Counted from the stretch's first letter, positions 39,200 to 52,929 are shown. The stretch: DNA of 64,000 bases from Imbricaverruca yamaguchii (GCA_034440575.1 JAOTOL010001640.1:1961501-2025500), one strand, 5' to 3'. The notes: a model not told the origin generated them from the letters alone. Translations and numbers: made by a program.

Positions 39200-42155
39200 T
39201 TCCCGTCCAAGTGAATGAGTATCACATTCGGCTCCACATTATGGGTCTGATTTGATGATGTTAGCACTGTTCCAAACGGCATGCGCCCTTAGATGTACAT
39301 GGTCGGCATTAGAAACTGTCACCACCAAATCCCGCACGTCGCTGCCGAAACCGTGTAAAAAGGCCGCCCCAACAATGGCTAAATAGCTAATAGGTAGCCA
39401 AGGAGATGTCAAGGCGGAGGAAAACGATTACCCAAAGAACATACAACACATGTACTCGTTGAAGAAATTATAACAGAGTGCAACTTATCTGTTTAAATTT
39501 TAGCAATGCTTCTGCGTGCATATCAAGGAAGGATGGAAAGTTTTTAGACCACAGGAAAATTGGCCAAAGATATGCCAAAATGGGCCGTGATCTTCGGTCA
39601 CTGACCTGACCTCAAACAAAACTTTGACGTATACGTTTCGGAATCACTACCCAATTGCCCTCAAGTAGCAAGTTTCATTTTAATAGCTCTTCATATGCAT
39701 GAGTGATCGATCTTCAAAATATTGTTAGAGGTGGTCTTTGACCTGGGCTTGATCAGTCATCATACATGACCTGAGGCTAAAATTTCCACTTCAGACGCAA
39801 GATCACGGAAAAGATTTGGAAAACCTTATGGCATTGTGCGCAGCTGTTTTCGACGTTATCGCCGAAAATCTTTGGGGGAAGGAGAAGTAAAAGACTCCCA
39901 GAGATGCGGGTTGGTTGGTTGAGATATTGGTTGATTACTTGTGGATTAAGCAAGAGTAATTAACCAACCAATGATAGTGTAAGTAACGAGTTTGATATTT
40001 AAGATTCCGATGCTGACTTTGGGAACACAGAAGCCTGGTTGGTTTGGTTAACAAATACAAGATCGGCGTGATATAAGTCAGCCTCTCTCTGGGTAAATGT
40101 CTTTTTGTGTTTTTATTATACCAATTTGACGCATTTATCCACAGTGTTCCGGTTCTCCAACAATCCGATACCATGTATGGCTGACATTAAATGCTACTGA
40201 TTGATATTTGTGATCTGGAAGTAAAAACCGACCCGTTTAGTAATTCGTGTGAGGAAATGAATTCCTGTTCTCCACGCATAACAGACACAAGATAGGACGC
40301 GTGGGAACATGTGTTGTTACATTTATAACTGAAGTGACCGACCAAAACACGCAATACAAAAACAAACATTGGATGAGCAGCTTTGGATTGTTATCGTGGT
40401 TGGGACTTTTGCCTACTTTCACGACTCTCCATTTGGTTGGATATTAATTAACGCCCAGATATAGATCTATGGACTGATATTATGTGTGAGAAACAGACAC
40501 GAGCTTTATTGGACATCTGCCTGGCACGTACAAAAAGGAATCATCGGCAGACGACAGTTAGACAGGAACTCGAATAGCATATTAACTGGAAGGTCAAAAT
40601 CCCGCCTCCAGTGATCGAAAAATGATTTCATTTTCGGGGGCAATATCGGTGCAGCTTACAAAATACTTATATATACTATACACATATTCAACATGCACTT
40701 TTCAGATGTCTGTCTGGAGCAGTTTTCGCCCTCCCTCTCTCCACACCACTCCCGAACAAACAAACAAAAATGCTTGCTATCAGACAATGTCAGAAGCATA
40801 TGATCAGTGATGTGAGGCCAAATTATTAGCATAGTTTTATGAAGACACAAGACATGATTTTGTTTTCCACCCACTACGTCTACCATGCAACTCACAGACA
40901 TAATGTAATCCACGTTCCGCTGTACTAATGTTATTGTGTAGGTGGCATCAAGCAACACTGAAAAATTGTTTGGCTAGATAAATTTCTGACACAGAAGGCC
41001 ATCCAAGAGAGGCCTTTTATCACGAGGTGCATCCCGCATGCCATTCACTTCACAAGCGCAGCCAAGGAACACCATTGCCCATCCCGCCAGGTTGCCTATA
41101 TTTCTAGAGAATCACATACTGGCGCAATTTTTACCCAAATGCATGGCATAAAAAGAAACTTGATACCTGTTCCGGCACCCTTCTGCAAAAATATATGTTC
41201 GGGCTACGCACCTATTCACTATATGCGCATACAGGTAATAGGCTATTTATATTACGGAAGGCTTCATTAACAAAACAGAAAGCCATCAGTGACTGCAGTG
41301 CATCGCAAGCAAGCATCACTAAATGTAATGCTTTCCGAACTGCCCAAGCAGTATTTTCGGGCAGTGCTGAGATCTGCAGATTTGCACATGGGAGCCTGAC
41401 TTATTAGCTGGTGTAAATGCTAATATATCATTCACAAATGCAAATGATCATGGTCGCATGGAAGTGGTGTGCGTACTTAAAGTAGGTCCATCAAGGCCCG
41501 GATGGTATTGCTTGATGATCCTACCCTCCTAACAGAAACATGGACCGACCCTGTTATAGAGATCTCCTCCCAATATATAAAGATCGCCTCTCCACAAAAT
41601 GGTTCCTGGTAGCAATTCCCCCAAACCAAGGACTACAGTGTGTGCGTCCAAAAGCAGGCGGCAAAGAGATGGCCTTAAGCAGTACTCAGCAGATAACCCA
41701 CCACATGGTAACACCTTACGGAGAACTGGATAAGTACGCCTTACTATGTATACAGAAATGAAAGAAGCAGATTAATAGCAGATCCAGAAAGCAAGGTAAA
41801 AAGCAAATGCATTACAATAGGGAACCATTTAATACATCGAGAAGTTGAGCATAAAGCAATGCTAAGCAACTCTGGCAAATTCATCATGATATTGAAGGAA
41901 TCGTGGCATAGAGAAGAATTGAGAGGAGATGGCTACCCTTTTGGTTACCTCATGGATGATGATTTAATCCACATAGGACCACTGTGAACTGCAGGAGGTA
42001 AATTGATACCCTACGGATACCCCTGAAATTAGTGGAAGCATCATTTAGATTACGGGCCATCACATGTTGACCTGCATGGCACCCTGCGGATTTTGGCAAG
42101 CTGATTTTGTTTGTCTGACCATTATCGCCGTTATAAAGTGGACTACTTCCACGAA
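39200..42155. other. AT-rich region without recognised genes
   Basis: Only short ORFs without codon bias or recognisable motifs. Confidence 0.5.
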
Positions 42156-42158
42156 CAG

Positions 42159-42325
42159 AGAGGGACGAGTAGTCTAGTGGTAATTTGCTCATCTCACAAT
42201 CTAAAGATTGTGGGTTCGAGTCTCACCTGTCGCTACTCTTCGCCAATCCAATCGGTGTGAGAGATTGGCGACGCTGAATGACTCAACCGTCAACGTGTCG
42301 CAAAAACGATGACAACCAACCAACC
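42159..42325 (+). mobile_element. SINE family A, near-full copy
   Basis: AGAGGGACGAGTAGTCTAGT head, TGTGGGTTCGAGTCTCACCT B box, GATTGGCGACGCTGAATGAC body and a GACAACCAACCAACC end. Confidence 0.78.
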
Positions 42326-42602
42326 ACTCTACGAAAAACATTCTGCTACATTTCCAGCTGTTATCTCAAGTGGGACACTTTGGTGAATTTCTCAAATAAT
42401 GTACGTGATAACTTCAATGGCGTATGATATGAAGATGCGATGATTACTATTACATTGACAGACCTAAAATAAAGATGTTCTACTTCTACTTCATACAGCT
42501 CTTTAAAAGGATCTACCTGGTAAATGCAAGTCAATAAACAAGTTTCGTCACGAATGTTTAATACAACGAAGAATGGCTCTTAAGTGCCCCTGGGTTTGAG
42601 AC

Positions 42603-42804
42603 ATTGCGTGACACGAAATGTACGACCCTCAATATACCAGGAGGTGCTGAGTTTACATCAAAAGTAGCGTTAGGGATTATGCTATATTACTCCAATAATT
42701 GCATCAGGCAACAAGAGTAATATAGCATAATCCTTGACGCTACTTTTGATGTAAACTCAGCACCTCCTGGTATATTGAGGGTCGTACATTTCGTCTCACG
42801 CAAT
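42603..42804. repeat. Near-perfect long palindrome (90-bp arms, 22-bp loop)
   Basis: The left arm 42603-42692 is the reverse complement of 42715-42804 with three mismatches by eye. Outside it, TTTCGTCACGAA occurs as a direct repeat at 42543-42554 and 42804-42815 and is itself an odd palindrome. No coding potential. It could be a fold-back or MITE-like element or a hairpin-RNA source. Confidence 0.9.
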
Positions 42805-45514
42805 TTCGTCACGAACCTTGATTTCGCAGTGGTTATAAATTTCACGTAATCGGTAGTAAGTTGCACATCACTAAAATTATATCCCAGCAAGGATTATTGA
42901 TACTCGGCAAAGCACCGCATTGTTACTAGATTGAGCATTGTAAGGTAGCAAACACAGCAAGTACATTCTGACAATGATCGATTCATGTTGTTTTAGGGGG
43001 CGTAGGCAATGTGTAATAGCATATATCTACAGCTGCAAAGTAATGTCCCAAAAAATGTGTGGGCTCTGTTCAACGATAATGGTCATTATTACAGTTGTAT
43101 TAAAAAGTGAAGCAATGAACCTCTTAATCACTAAAAAGCTTCCAGGAGAGTAGGACGGTCGAAGAGTGTGTTTGCCTCTGCACAACGTCGTAGCTTGGCG
43201 CAATATTGTGACTGTTTCATCATTCCTCAATCAGTTTAAATGCATGAAGTACTCATGAAGCGTTAATGCATTCAATACTGAGCAATTGTGTATGGCCATA
43301 TGTCGCGCGTAGTAAGATCCAGTTTTTTTAATTGTTCATTTATCGCTTTGTCTATCATGCTTCCAATGCCTATTCGTACTCATCGTACTTATCTTGCATT
43401 ATGATTGTCATGTATATTTATTACGCTATCGTTCGTATTCTGCCCCTCACTAATATGTGCGCATAGTTGTCATTAATTTATGTCACTATCTTCGTCCGTA
43501 TCTAATCGGAAGCCAATAAACATCATCGAACGTCACCAGCCTCAGCGCCACCGCGTAACCGTTACGACGTGATCGCGTAACGCGTCACGGCGACCGTCGG
43601 CTCGGCGGTGCCACGTCACACTTCGCCACCTGCGCCACCCTCGTCACACTGCGCCAGCTGCGCCACCATCGTCACGCCCCGCCAAATGAACAAAACCGAG
43701 AGTGGACCGAGCCGGCGACAGCTGCGCCGACCGATCTGGCGCCAGTTTCACTCGTGTCTCCGCGCGCGGGCGCATCCCCGCCCGGCGCCCGCGCGTCTAC
43801 TGCCACAGAGGAGAGACTGCACGTGGCCGCGCCGCGCCCGTGGCGGGGAAACCGGCCGGCTGCGCGTGTTACGGCTGCCGGCGGAAGCCATGTTACACGA
43901 CGGGCGGCAACGACGTGAGCCAGCCCGGAAGCTGGCTACGTCGTCGGCTGTGGTATCGAGTGCAGCGGAAAGAACAACGCATGTCGAGATTTTGCGACAT
44001 TTCAAAAGCATATATCGTGTTTCACCGAAGGTAATGATGTTGTCGCACACATAGCTATCGCGATGTGCGGCACATCGAGCTACTAGCAGCAGCATCCAGC
44101 CGAAGGTAGGCGAACTGAAGGAATTGCACTGAATTTGCCGGATGGGTCACCCTGGCTGGATGGGATGGGCGATCAAATGGTAAGAATGGCGCTCGAAAAC
44201 TCACCAACTTTATAACGCCGCTCTCCAAAATTCAGCGAACTGTCGCCGCGATGTCCGAGTCGGGCCACCACTGAGCTGATCTAGGTGTCCGCTGTGGCAG
44301 CTTGGTGACGCCGGCGGCACGCTTATGACGTCGATTCCGCACCCACCAACCAATCCGGAAATTATAATTCGGTGACAGAATTATAAAGGACGGCACGGGG
44401 TGCCACCGATGCCCCGGGACGACTGCCACGGTCTACAGCCCTGTCGGCCGGCTGCCAGCTGACACTCTCGATCGGACGTAAGTGGGCGTCTCTGCTGCGA
44501 TCCTGTCTTGCCAGGAGAGGGGAAACGAGAGTCCAGCATTTGATACAACTGAACCATCGGCGCGGTAAAACGGGTGAAAAGCAAGGAGCGGCCACGAGCT
44601 GTGAAACAGCTCACCGCAGTAGTGCCGTTGTCTTCTCGGATGGGCTAGCACTAACCATCCGAGGGCGATTGATGGCGTTTGGGAGGGGCGCCCGTGCATC
44701 AGGGGACGTTCAGCGGTCGTGCACCCTGCGACAAATGGGAGGGCTCGTGCCGTTCGCTCCCCTGTAGCCTTCACCACTTTCGCTATGTGCCGCGTGCACC
44801 ACCTCTCGGAAGCCGGCAGTCGGCGACGACACGGACCCGGGACGCCCTGAGCGATGAAAGCGCACTGCGCGGCAGGCCGGGCTGCCCCGCTGGACGTGAT
44901 TGGCAATAGGCACGAGCTAGCTCAGCAACACGTTCCCAGCTATCTGGGACGCAGATGGCGGCGCATTTGTGGTGTTACTGTTGAACAGTTACGCTATCAC
45001 TGAACCGAGAGAGGGCGACGGCTTGTTATGATGCTGGACTGGGACGGAGTTAAATCCAGGTGTGCTACTGAAGTGGAACTAATCGACGCCCAAGTGTGCC
45101 ACTGGGCTGGGACTGATTTATGTCCAACTATGTTAACCGCACTCTGCTTGATTTACGCGCAGGTGTATACCAAGGCTAGGGCGGAGTTATGGTCAGCTAT
45201 GCCACTGAGCTGGAACGTATCCACACCAGACCATATCACCTGATCATGTCTTCACGTGGATGGAAAATCAGTCAGAAATCCAGGTTAAACGCTGTCATAA
45301 CGATTTGTACGCAACGAGAGCAGATCTCTCACTCAGCCGAGACCAGGGCTACGAGTTGGACGAGGCGAAGAGCAGAAGCATCAGCTGACGCCTTACATGG
45401 GTTATCAGTAGTGAAAGCTGTGTTTGTACCCAGGATGCTATACTTCTTCCCGCTTTGAATGTCAAATTGATAAATGTCAATCAGGGATGCGGAGCCGGGA
45501 AAATTTTGGACGGC

Positions 45515-45546
45515 TCCGGCTCCGACTCCGGCTCCGGGGAAGTATC

Positions 45547-45579
<33 letters not shown>

Positions 45580-45594
45580 AGCAAAATGTCCCGG

Positions 45595-45626
<32 letters not shown>

Positions 45627-45630
45627 CATC
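45515..45630 (+). repeat. (GGCTCC)n hexamer array
   Basis: Runs of CGGCTCCGGCTCCGGCTCC with short interruptions; keeps Gly/Ser and Arg/Leu frames open. Confidence 0.9.
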
Positions 45631-45732
45631 CCTGATGTCAATGCACAGTTTTGTCTTCAATATCTAAATCTAATGCTGAATCCAGATTCCTGAATGTATT
45701 TTGGAACTTCTTGATACGATTCGGATCGGATG

Positions 45733-45785
45733 GGCGCTGTATGACCAACGCAGTCGATGCGCCCGTAAGCCCAAATAACCAAAGA
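45733..45785 (+). repeat. SINE family C fragment
   Basis: GATGGGCGCTGTATGACCAA, GTCGATGCGCCCGTAAGCCC, AAATAACC. Confidence 0.45.
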
Positions 45786-48424
45786 TTCGTACTGGTACTC
45801 CCTTCGGATATTCTATTTTGGAAGCATTTCAACCAATTTCTTAATGCCTCTTTCAAAACCGTAACGGGTGAAAGTTGGGTCCTTTAAGTTACTTTGTGGG
45901 TGCCGTCAAGGTCTTACCGATCCCGCGGCTATTGCTATAGGTCATCGATGATACACTACGCCATTGAGCGGAACGGCTCTAAAGAATCATCACGTCACGG
46001 CACATCAGTGCGAAGCAAGTGAAAAACGCGAAACATAAGCAGGCATGGTCCTAAAAATAATTGCAGATATATTTGTATGACTGCTTCCGAAACAGGCGTG
46101 TGGCGAAGTGAACACATTACTTAGCGTGGGCTTGAACGATGGCAATGTTGGTGCTGCGAAGTCTGAGCGACACGGTTGTTTTCTCCGAATATGCAAATCA
46201 ACGGGAGTTCTGGCGCGCGCTTCAATACTGATAGCACCCATTTTTAAATATAATGAAAGTTTGAGGGAATGGGTGACTGCTTACACGATGGGACCGTATA
46301 ACTCGTCCAGATGGCGGTGCATCAAACTCAAAGCATTTGAGCAATCCAAAGCCCTCAAATGACTTTCACAAAGTATTGGGTTAAAGTATGCAGAGTATGC
46401 GATTGCCGGCAAATAGCCACAACTACGAAATCACACCTTGCCGGTCAGCGAAGTGCGACCTCTTCAGCTCTGCAGCATAAAATATCGGCCGTATATTTCA
46501 TCTGTTGATATATGTTTTTGCCCCTTTTTTCACCTTCGAGAACTTGTGGTGGTCGAAGATGAGCACCTATGACGTCTGCAGGTATAGTTGTGGGGTGCAT
46601 GACATCACAATGAGGACATTACATCCACCAATCGATGTGGCGGCACGGTGGTTGCGACATACCTTGATGAAGAATGCCACGAGCAGCGTCCATCGCACGC
46701 CCCCACTTGGCATGGTGTCGGTCTCTGGAAACACGGCGTACCCGTTATCGTCTCTGAAAGCACAGCGTCGCAGGTCTCTGGAAACACGGGTCTCTGGAAA
46801 CACAGAGTGCATGGCAGTCCCCTGCTAGACATGGTGTCGGTCTGTGAGAACACGGTGTACCCGTTATCGCCTCCCGGTCGCGCTCACGGCCGGTGCTCAC
46901 AGGACAGTCGCTCACAGCTATCGCATGTTCACCGGCGAAAGTGAACCATTCACGTTGGACATGGCTAGTGTACAAGTGAGGCATGCCCCAAGATTGACGA
47001 AAGTGAGCGAATTGCAATTATATGTCTGGAATCAAGGCTGGTGAAGGATTGCCTCCCGGATCAATCCACTCCTGGATCCCCGTGTCTTCGGATAGCAATA
47101 ACATGGAACGTAGTGGTCGCAACCAAGACTAACATCAGCACGTAGACGCCATTGCGAAGTGAATGACTGCCATTACGTTTGTATTAGCTCGCATCGAATT
47201 ACTTTAATGAAGTGTCTGTGCATCTCCAAAACACATGTTGTTTGCATATTCTCATAACAATTGCTGCAATTGCATCATTCAATTGCAATGGAGCATTTAG
47301 GCCACGATTCAGTGCCCACTACCTAACCATATCCTTACCACTTATTGTACCTACCGCATCCTGATACGGAAAATCCCATCCCCTATTTTGAACGTGCTAT
47401 TTCATGTCATTTCCGAACCACTTGTGGCAAAACTCCGGAACTTGTGAATCTTCGAAACTAACTTTATTATTTAGCCGGTTAAAAACCAATGACTACTGGG
47501 TTTCCAGGGGCACCCATAGCGGGATATGCCGTTCATGACAGGATTACATAGCGCATCAGTATATCCGGTACTGCGTCTAGCAGGATTAAATACGAAAGGT
47601 GGCTGCTTGCTATGTTTTTGATTTTGACGTTTCAGAAAATCAGCGGTGTGCCCAGCGAACCAAAACTGTGGAACTTTTGAACATTGCATACATGGAAGCA
47701 AAAGCGTATTGCATTGATCGTACTATAAATGCATGGGTGCAGGGTTCTGAGGATGCATACACACCAAATTTGGAAACGCATCCCACATCTGCTCGAAATT
47801 TTCAGGGAGCTTGCAAGGATTGCATTCTTGTAAAGCAAAAAGTGATTGTCCTCTATAGGTTATATAGGATATTCCTAACTTTTGACTTTTACTGCGCCAA
47901 TAATATTTAAATGTCAAGAATTTCCGTTCTGAAACCGACAAATATTTCGGAATTGCCTCCGATTATCATACGTTACCACAAATTACACCATGATCATATT
48001 ATGCACTTGGTTGGTGCAAATATTTCAGACGAATCAAACTATTTACCTATTCCTGAATTATGATTTCAACTGTTGCCTACTGAACTACTTTACCAATATT
48101 TCTATACGATTTCAGTGAAACATACACCGATTATATTTCCAGAAAATACGTCTAGCAATGTCGTGACTCGGCAGTGATGCTGGCTCGGCGACTTGACATC
48201 ATCTGATCAATTATTTCTCACTCAACGACGCACATATTATCTACCACGGGATGCGCCAGCTGGGGATCGGATCTGTCTGCTTCTCATGCATTTAATTAAA
48301 ACATGTACAAGTGGAAACACATGCGAAGACGTCCCGAGTCGGCAATAATCATCATTTCGTGTCCCAAGTAACCTGTATTTGCATTGTGCTTCCTGTGGCA
48401 ATGGACGTTAACGTGTTATTTCTA

Positions 48425-48650
48425 CGACGTCGAACAGGGTCAGTTCAACGGCAACTGACTCTTGAAATACTGTCTACTCCCTTTAATAGCTCAACGGCAA
48501 CCGACCCTTGGGATATTGTCTACCCCCTTAATAGTTCAACGGCAACCCACTCTTGCGATATTGTCTTCCACCTTAAAAGTTCAACGGCGGCCGGCTGTTG
48601 GGATGTTGTCTACCCCTTAGCAGCTTAACGGCGACCGACTATTGAGATAT
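48425..48650 (+). repeat. About 49-bp minisatellite
   Basis: Four to five copies of TTCAACGGCAACCGACCCTT followed by GGGATATTGTCTACCCCCTT and AATAG. Confidence 0.8.
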
Positions 48651-49740
48651 TATATGCTCCCCTTAATTGTCCCGCAGCAGATCGGTCAAAAGATACCGCT
48701 AGAAGGCTTTCAGGACAGTTTCAGTGAATACAAATGAATTCAAACGAACATGGGTCATATTTTAATTGGATAACAAAACAAGTACTAGTCACGGGCTTTC
48801 AGTGACGCAGCGTTGATGTCAATTTTTGCAGTGGAGCGGAATTTCATGTCACTCGCCGTACTGGAGGAGGTATCAATTTGATAATCATGGAAGCTAACCA
48901 TTTACGCAACATATTGTGTTTACTGAAAGGTAATGGATGACCACAACGCAAATACGCCTTCAAAGACCAACTATAAGTAGTTTTTAGTTTATAGAGATAA
49001 CTGGAGGATCTAGTCGGCCATGCCCCACCCAAAAGACCGGTTTTCGGAGCCGTTGCACAAAAATTACATTTTCCTAGACATCTGAAAATATTTTATTTGA
49101 TAAATAATGTCTCAAGCGGACTCCGCCGAATGCTAGGACTGTTCAAAGTTGAAGAGTTCCTAGAAATGAGGTTTACAAAACATTTGAAATTGCTCACCCC
49201 GAAACCGATCGAAAAATAGCCTCACGGACCTGCAAACGAAAGAAAGCACCAGGATTAGTGGCCTCAAGCTTATGATATTGGAATATCGGAATACAAAAAT
49301 AAGACAATGAAAGCAGCGTATTCCGGCTTAGAAACTTTTTCGACTGCGACATATTAAGGTCACAAAAATAAAACACCTAAATACACGGGGACTATCATAT
49401 ATCCAGGTTTTCTTCGAAAACAAGTAAGAATTGATGTAGGAAACGAACGATTATCGACACCAATACATACATATTTGACACCCAAATAGCAAGTGTACTT
49501 TTGACACGCTCACAAGTCACATAATACGCACAAGGGACATAAGAACCCCTTATTCCACGGCCCACGGACCCACGGTTTTCTCAATCGACGTCACTGCTGT
49601 CAAAGAGACATTAATGGTGGGCGAAAAACCTAAATATTGTAATCATACCAATTTGAGAAAAGGTTACCATGTGAAGATAATCAAGATATTGTTATATTTT
49701 GTATCGCGTGGGAATGGTTTGACATTACTTTCAGGACAGC

Positions 49741-49880
49741 GTTTTCGTTCTTGAATGGATGACATCATGCACGCCGCGTTTTCGTTGTTGGACGGATGAC
49801 GTCAGACACGCCCTTTTTTCGTTGTGGACGGATGACGTCAGACACGCCCCTTTTTCGTTGCTGGATGGATGACGTCTGGC
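49741..49880 (+). repeat. 36-37-bp repeat carrying CRE-like TGACGTCA motifs
   Basis: Four units with TTTTTCGTTGTGGACGGATG followed by TGACATCA (49760), TGACGTCA (49797), TGACGTCA (49833) and TGACGTCT (49870). TGACGTCA is the consensus CREB/ATF site; whether it acts as one here is unknown. Confidence 0.8.
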
Positions 49881-50149
49881 AGCACGGAGCGAGATATCAC
49901 CACACGGCCTGGGACGACTTTTCAACGACGTCGCAGCCTCTTATTGACGCCGTCAGAAACATGCAACGCAGAGCGAACTTCGGTCTCGTGAGACCAATTG
50001 CCGGCACCAGAGAGGCCGGCACAGGCAGTGAATTGCCGGCACCTTGGTCTACCACGCGCTCACCTGTCCGACCGTCGATGGCAGCTCGCGCAGAGACGGT
50101 CACTGGTTCAGAGCGCCTATGGGTGTCCCGGCGGTGGGCCGTGCTCGAG

Positions 50150-50450
50150 CAGTGACGTGGTGTGTGCTCCTGCGGTGGGCCGAGCTCCAGCAGTGACGTG
50201 GTGGGTGTTCCTGCGGTGGGCCACGCTCCAGCAGTGACGTGGTGTGTGTTCCTGCGGCGGACCGAGCTCCAGCAGTGACGTGGTGGGTGTTCCGGGGCGA
50301 TGGGCCACGCTCCAGCAGTGACGTGGTGGGTGTTCCGGCGGTGGGCCACGCTCCAGCAGTGACGTGGTGTGTGTTCCTGCGGTGGACCGAGCTCCAGCAG
50401 TGACGTGGTGTGTGTTCCTGCGGCGGACCGAGCTCCAGCAGTGACGTGGT
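50150..50450 (+). repeat. 41-42-bp minisatellite
   Basis: Eight or so copies of CTCCAGCAGTGACGTGGTG followed by TGTGTTCCTGCGGCGGACCG and AG. Each also contains TGACGTGG, a CRE half-site-like word. Confidence 0.9.
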
Positions 50451-50690
50451 GCCGTGCGCTGACCGGCAGTGCGGCCGTTCGCGGCGCGAGACTGTGGTGC
50501 GGCGGCCGCCACACGGGCGCCTGTCTGTCTGTCCGTCGGTGCCGACGTCCAACTCCGCTGACACCACCACCAGCCCGCCGTCGCGTCGTACAGGCGGCGC
50601 CGTCCCTGCCGTCCCTACTTATCACCTGCGCCCGCCAGCGTCGGCCAATGGCCGGCCGCGGCTCTCTCGTCGCTGAGGCGCCAGCAGAAT

Positions 50691-51455
50691 GGCTCATCGG
50701 CGACAGTCGCCGCCGCTGCTGCTGCCGCTCCAGCTATTGCCACATCGTCACGCCGTCACTGGGCTCGTCACTGGGCCCGTAACTGGGTCCTTCACTTGGC
50801 CACTCACTTGGCTCGAATGGTTCATCAGCGACAGTCGCCGCCGCTGCTGCTCCAGCTATTGCCACATTGTCACGCCGTCACTGGGCTCGTCACTGGGCCC
50901 GTCACTGGGTCCATCACTGAACCCGCCACAGGACTCGTCACTTGGTCCGTCACTTGGTCCGTCACTAAGCTCTTCCATTAATCCATTTGCACACCAAGCC
51001 CGCCACTAATCCATTTGCACACCAAGCCCGCCACTAATCCATTTCCGGACCCAATAAAGGATGCCGTGACGGACACAGTGACAGACCCTATGACGGGTCC
51101 AGTCACGGATCCTGTGGAAGACTTAGTGACAGACGCAGGTGCCGACACAGTGGCTGGTTCAATGACCGACAAGTGACGGGCCCAGTGACGGGCCCAGTGA
51201 TGGACCCAGTGACGGACCCAGTGACGGGCCCAGTGACGGGCCAGTGACGGACCCAGTGACGGACCCAGTGACGGACCCAGTGGCGGACCCAGTGACGGAC
51301 CCAGTGACGGGCCCAGTGACGGGCCCAGTGACGGGCCCAGTGACTGACCCGGTGACGGACCCAGTAATGGGCCCAGTGGCAGGCCCAGTGACGGACCCAG
51401 TGACAATGTGGTAACAGTTTGACCAGCAGAAGCGGAGGCGACTGTTGCTGATGTG
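50691..51455. repeat. Large inverted repeat of (GTCACTGGGCCC)n arrays
   Basis: The left arm has a duplicated block (AGCGACAGTCGCCGCCGCTG at about 50700 and 50829) followed by forward GTCACTGGGCCC-type 12-mers to about 50980. The right arm (51165-51455) has the reverse complement (GGGCCCAGTGACGG repeats, then AGCGGAGGCGACTGTTGCTG at about 51427). The spacer holds three copies of TCCATTTGCACACCAAGCCC. Confidence 0.8.
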
Positions 51456-51527
51456 AAAAGCATGAGCTTTTTTGTCACAGACGACGTTGTTTCAATGTCT
51501 GAATACATGTATTGCACCGATTACAAG

Positions 51528-51580
51528 CTACACGACCAATACAATAGATGAGCCCTGAAGCCAGAATAACAACTAACTTC
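51528..51580 (+). repeat. SINE family C fragment
   Basis: CTACACGACCAATACAATAG, ATGAGCCCTGAAGCCAGAAT and AACAACTAAC match the family C 3' end. Confidence 0.4.
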
Positions 51581-52222
51581 ATCGAGTAAGAAGTGCCGCA
51601 AGGTAATCTCAGTGTGTGCAGCAGGACTTCGGAATGTCCCACCTTCGCCTGTGCAGGGTATTTCGCCACCTTCGCCAGCGCAGGTGGAGGAACTGTTGTT
51701 GCAAGCCCCTCTTAGCATTTCCAAACGGAGAGAGCTAGGGACGCAAAACCAGTGTATTGCGCGCCCCGAGATGTCGCGATTTATATCAATTTTATACTTT
51801 GGTCCACTGAATGAAACCCAGATAATTTTCTGTCATTTTGTTTGCCAAAATAAAATGGAAATTGCATTACTTCAATCACTGATTTCATAGAAACAATGGT
51901 AGATGAGCGGTTCAAATACTCACCATGATATTCCAGTGTGTTGGGATATGAAACATGTGTGATTTGTTGCATTTCGACCCGTAAATATGGGTCAGATTAG
52001 ATCAGTATTGGTTTCATTTTAAGTCTGCCAAGTAGTGTTACAATACACTAGGTATGCTTTTGTTCCAAGGTGCGAAATTAGACGTTCAAATCAGTCTTCG
52101 CGTCCAAATTAACTCCTGGGTACTTCCTACAGGATCCGAGCTTAATGGATCCAGACCTAACCCAAAGTAATGCATGGATTCTGAAGCGTACCAACATGCA
52201 TTCAGATGTTTGATGAGATGTG

Positions 52223-52402
<180 letters not shown>

Positions 52403-52929
52403 CGTGCGTAAGTCTGGGAGGGGAGGGAAGGGCAGATTTTAGAGGCGTACGAGATGTTCCAATTATTAAATGTGTTCGTCAGCAACTACTCTCTCCAACA
52501 TCGCCCTGAGACGCGCGTCATCATCACTACTGCGGCACTGCGGTGCTACAGACAGCCGAGTTGGCAGGATTGGCGCGCGCGCGGGGTGAGATCGGCCCCT
52601 CGGGACATATTGGCTGACATGTGCAGGATGGCGATATTATCGCTACGTAATGACAACCCTTGTGTGGTACGCATTCAGTAGTTACCCACTAGCTTTCCTT
52701 CTGCTCGAATGCTGTATCATGAACAGACTGCGTGTCAAATTGTCAAATTACCCAATATACTGCACCTACCTACACGATATAGAATGAGTTTTGCCGTTTC
52801 TCAAACGTTTACAGGGCTCAGGCGTTACTTGCTTCACAGATCTGCGCCTCTTTGCCACCCACATGGCTCCTATATTCGAACACGATCTTTGAATGATGAC
52901 GTGCTGGACATCAGACCGATGGTGATCTC

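Larger units (their letters stand above)
42830..49735. other. Region without recognised genes, with several local repeats
   Basis: Contains a GC/CpG-rich stretch at about 43540-44000, where all frames stay open and no motif is recognised. It also contains a (GGCTCC)n array (45515-45630), a family C SINE tail (45733-45782), a repeat with TCTCTGGAAACACGG at 46725-46860 and a 49-bp repeat at 48425-48650. Confidence 0.5.

Noticed and set aside
43608..44054. GC-rich ORFs as the first exon of a gene
   Set aside because: All frames are open because of GC content; no signal peptide, domain or consistent splice context supports any of them, although a CpG-rich promoter remains possible.
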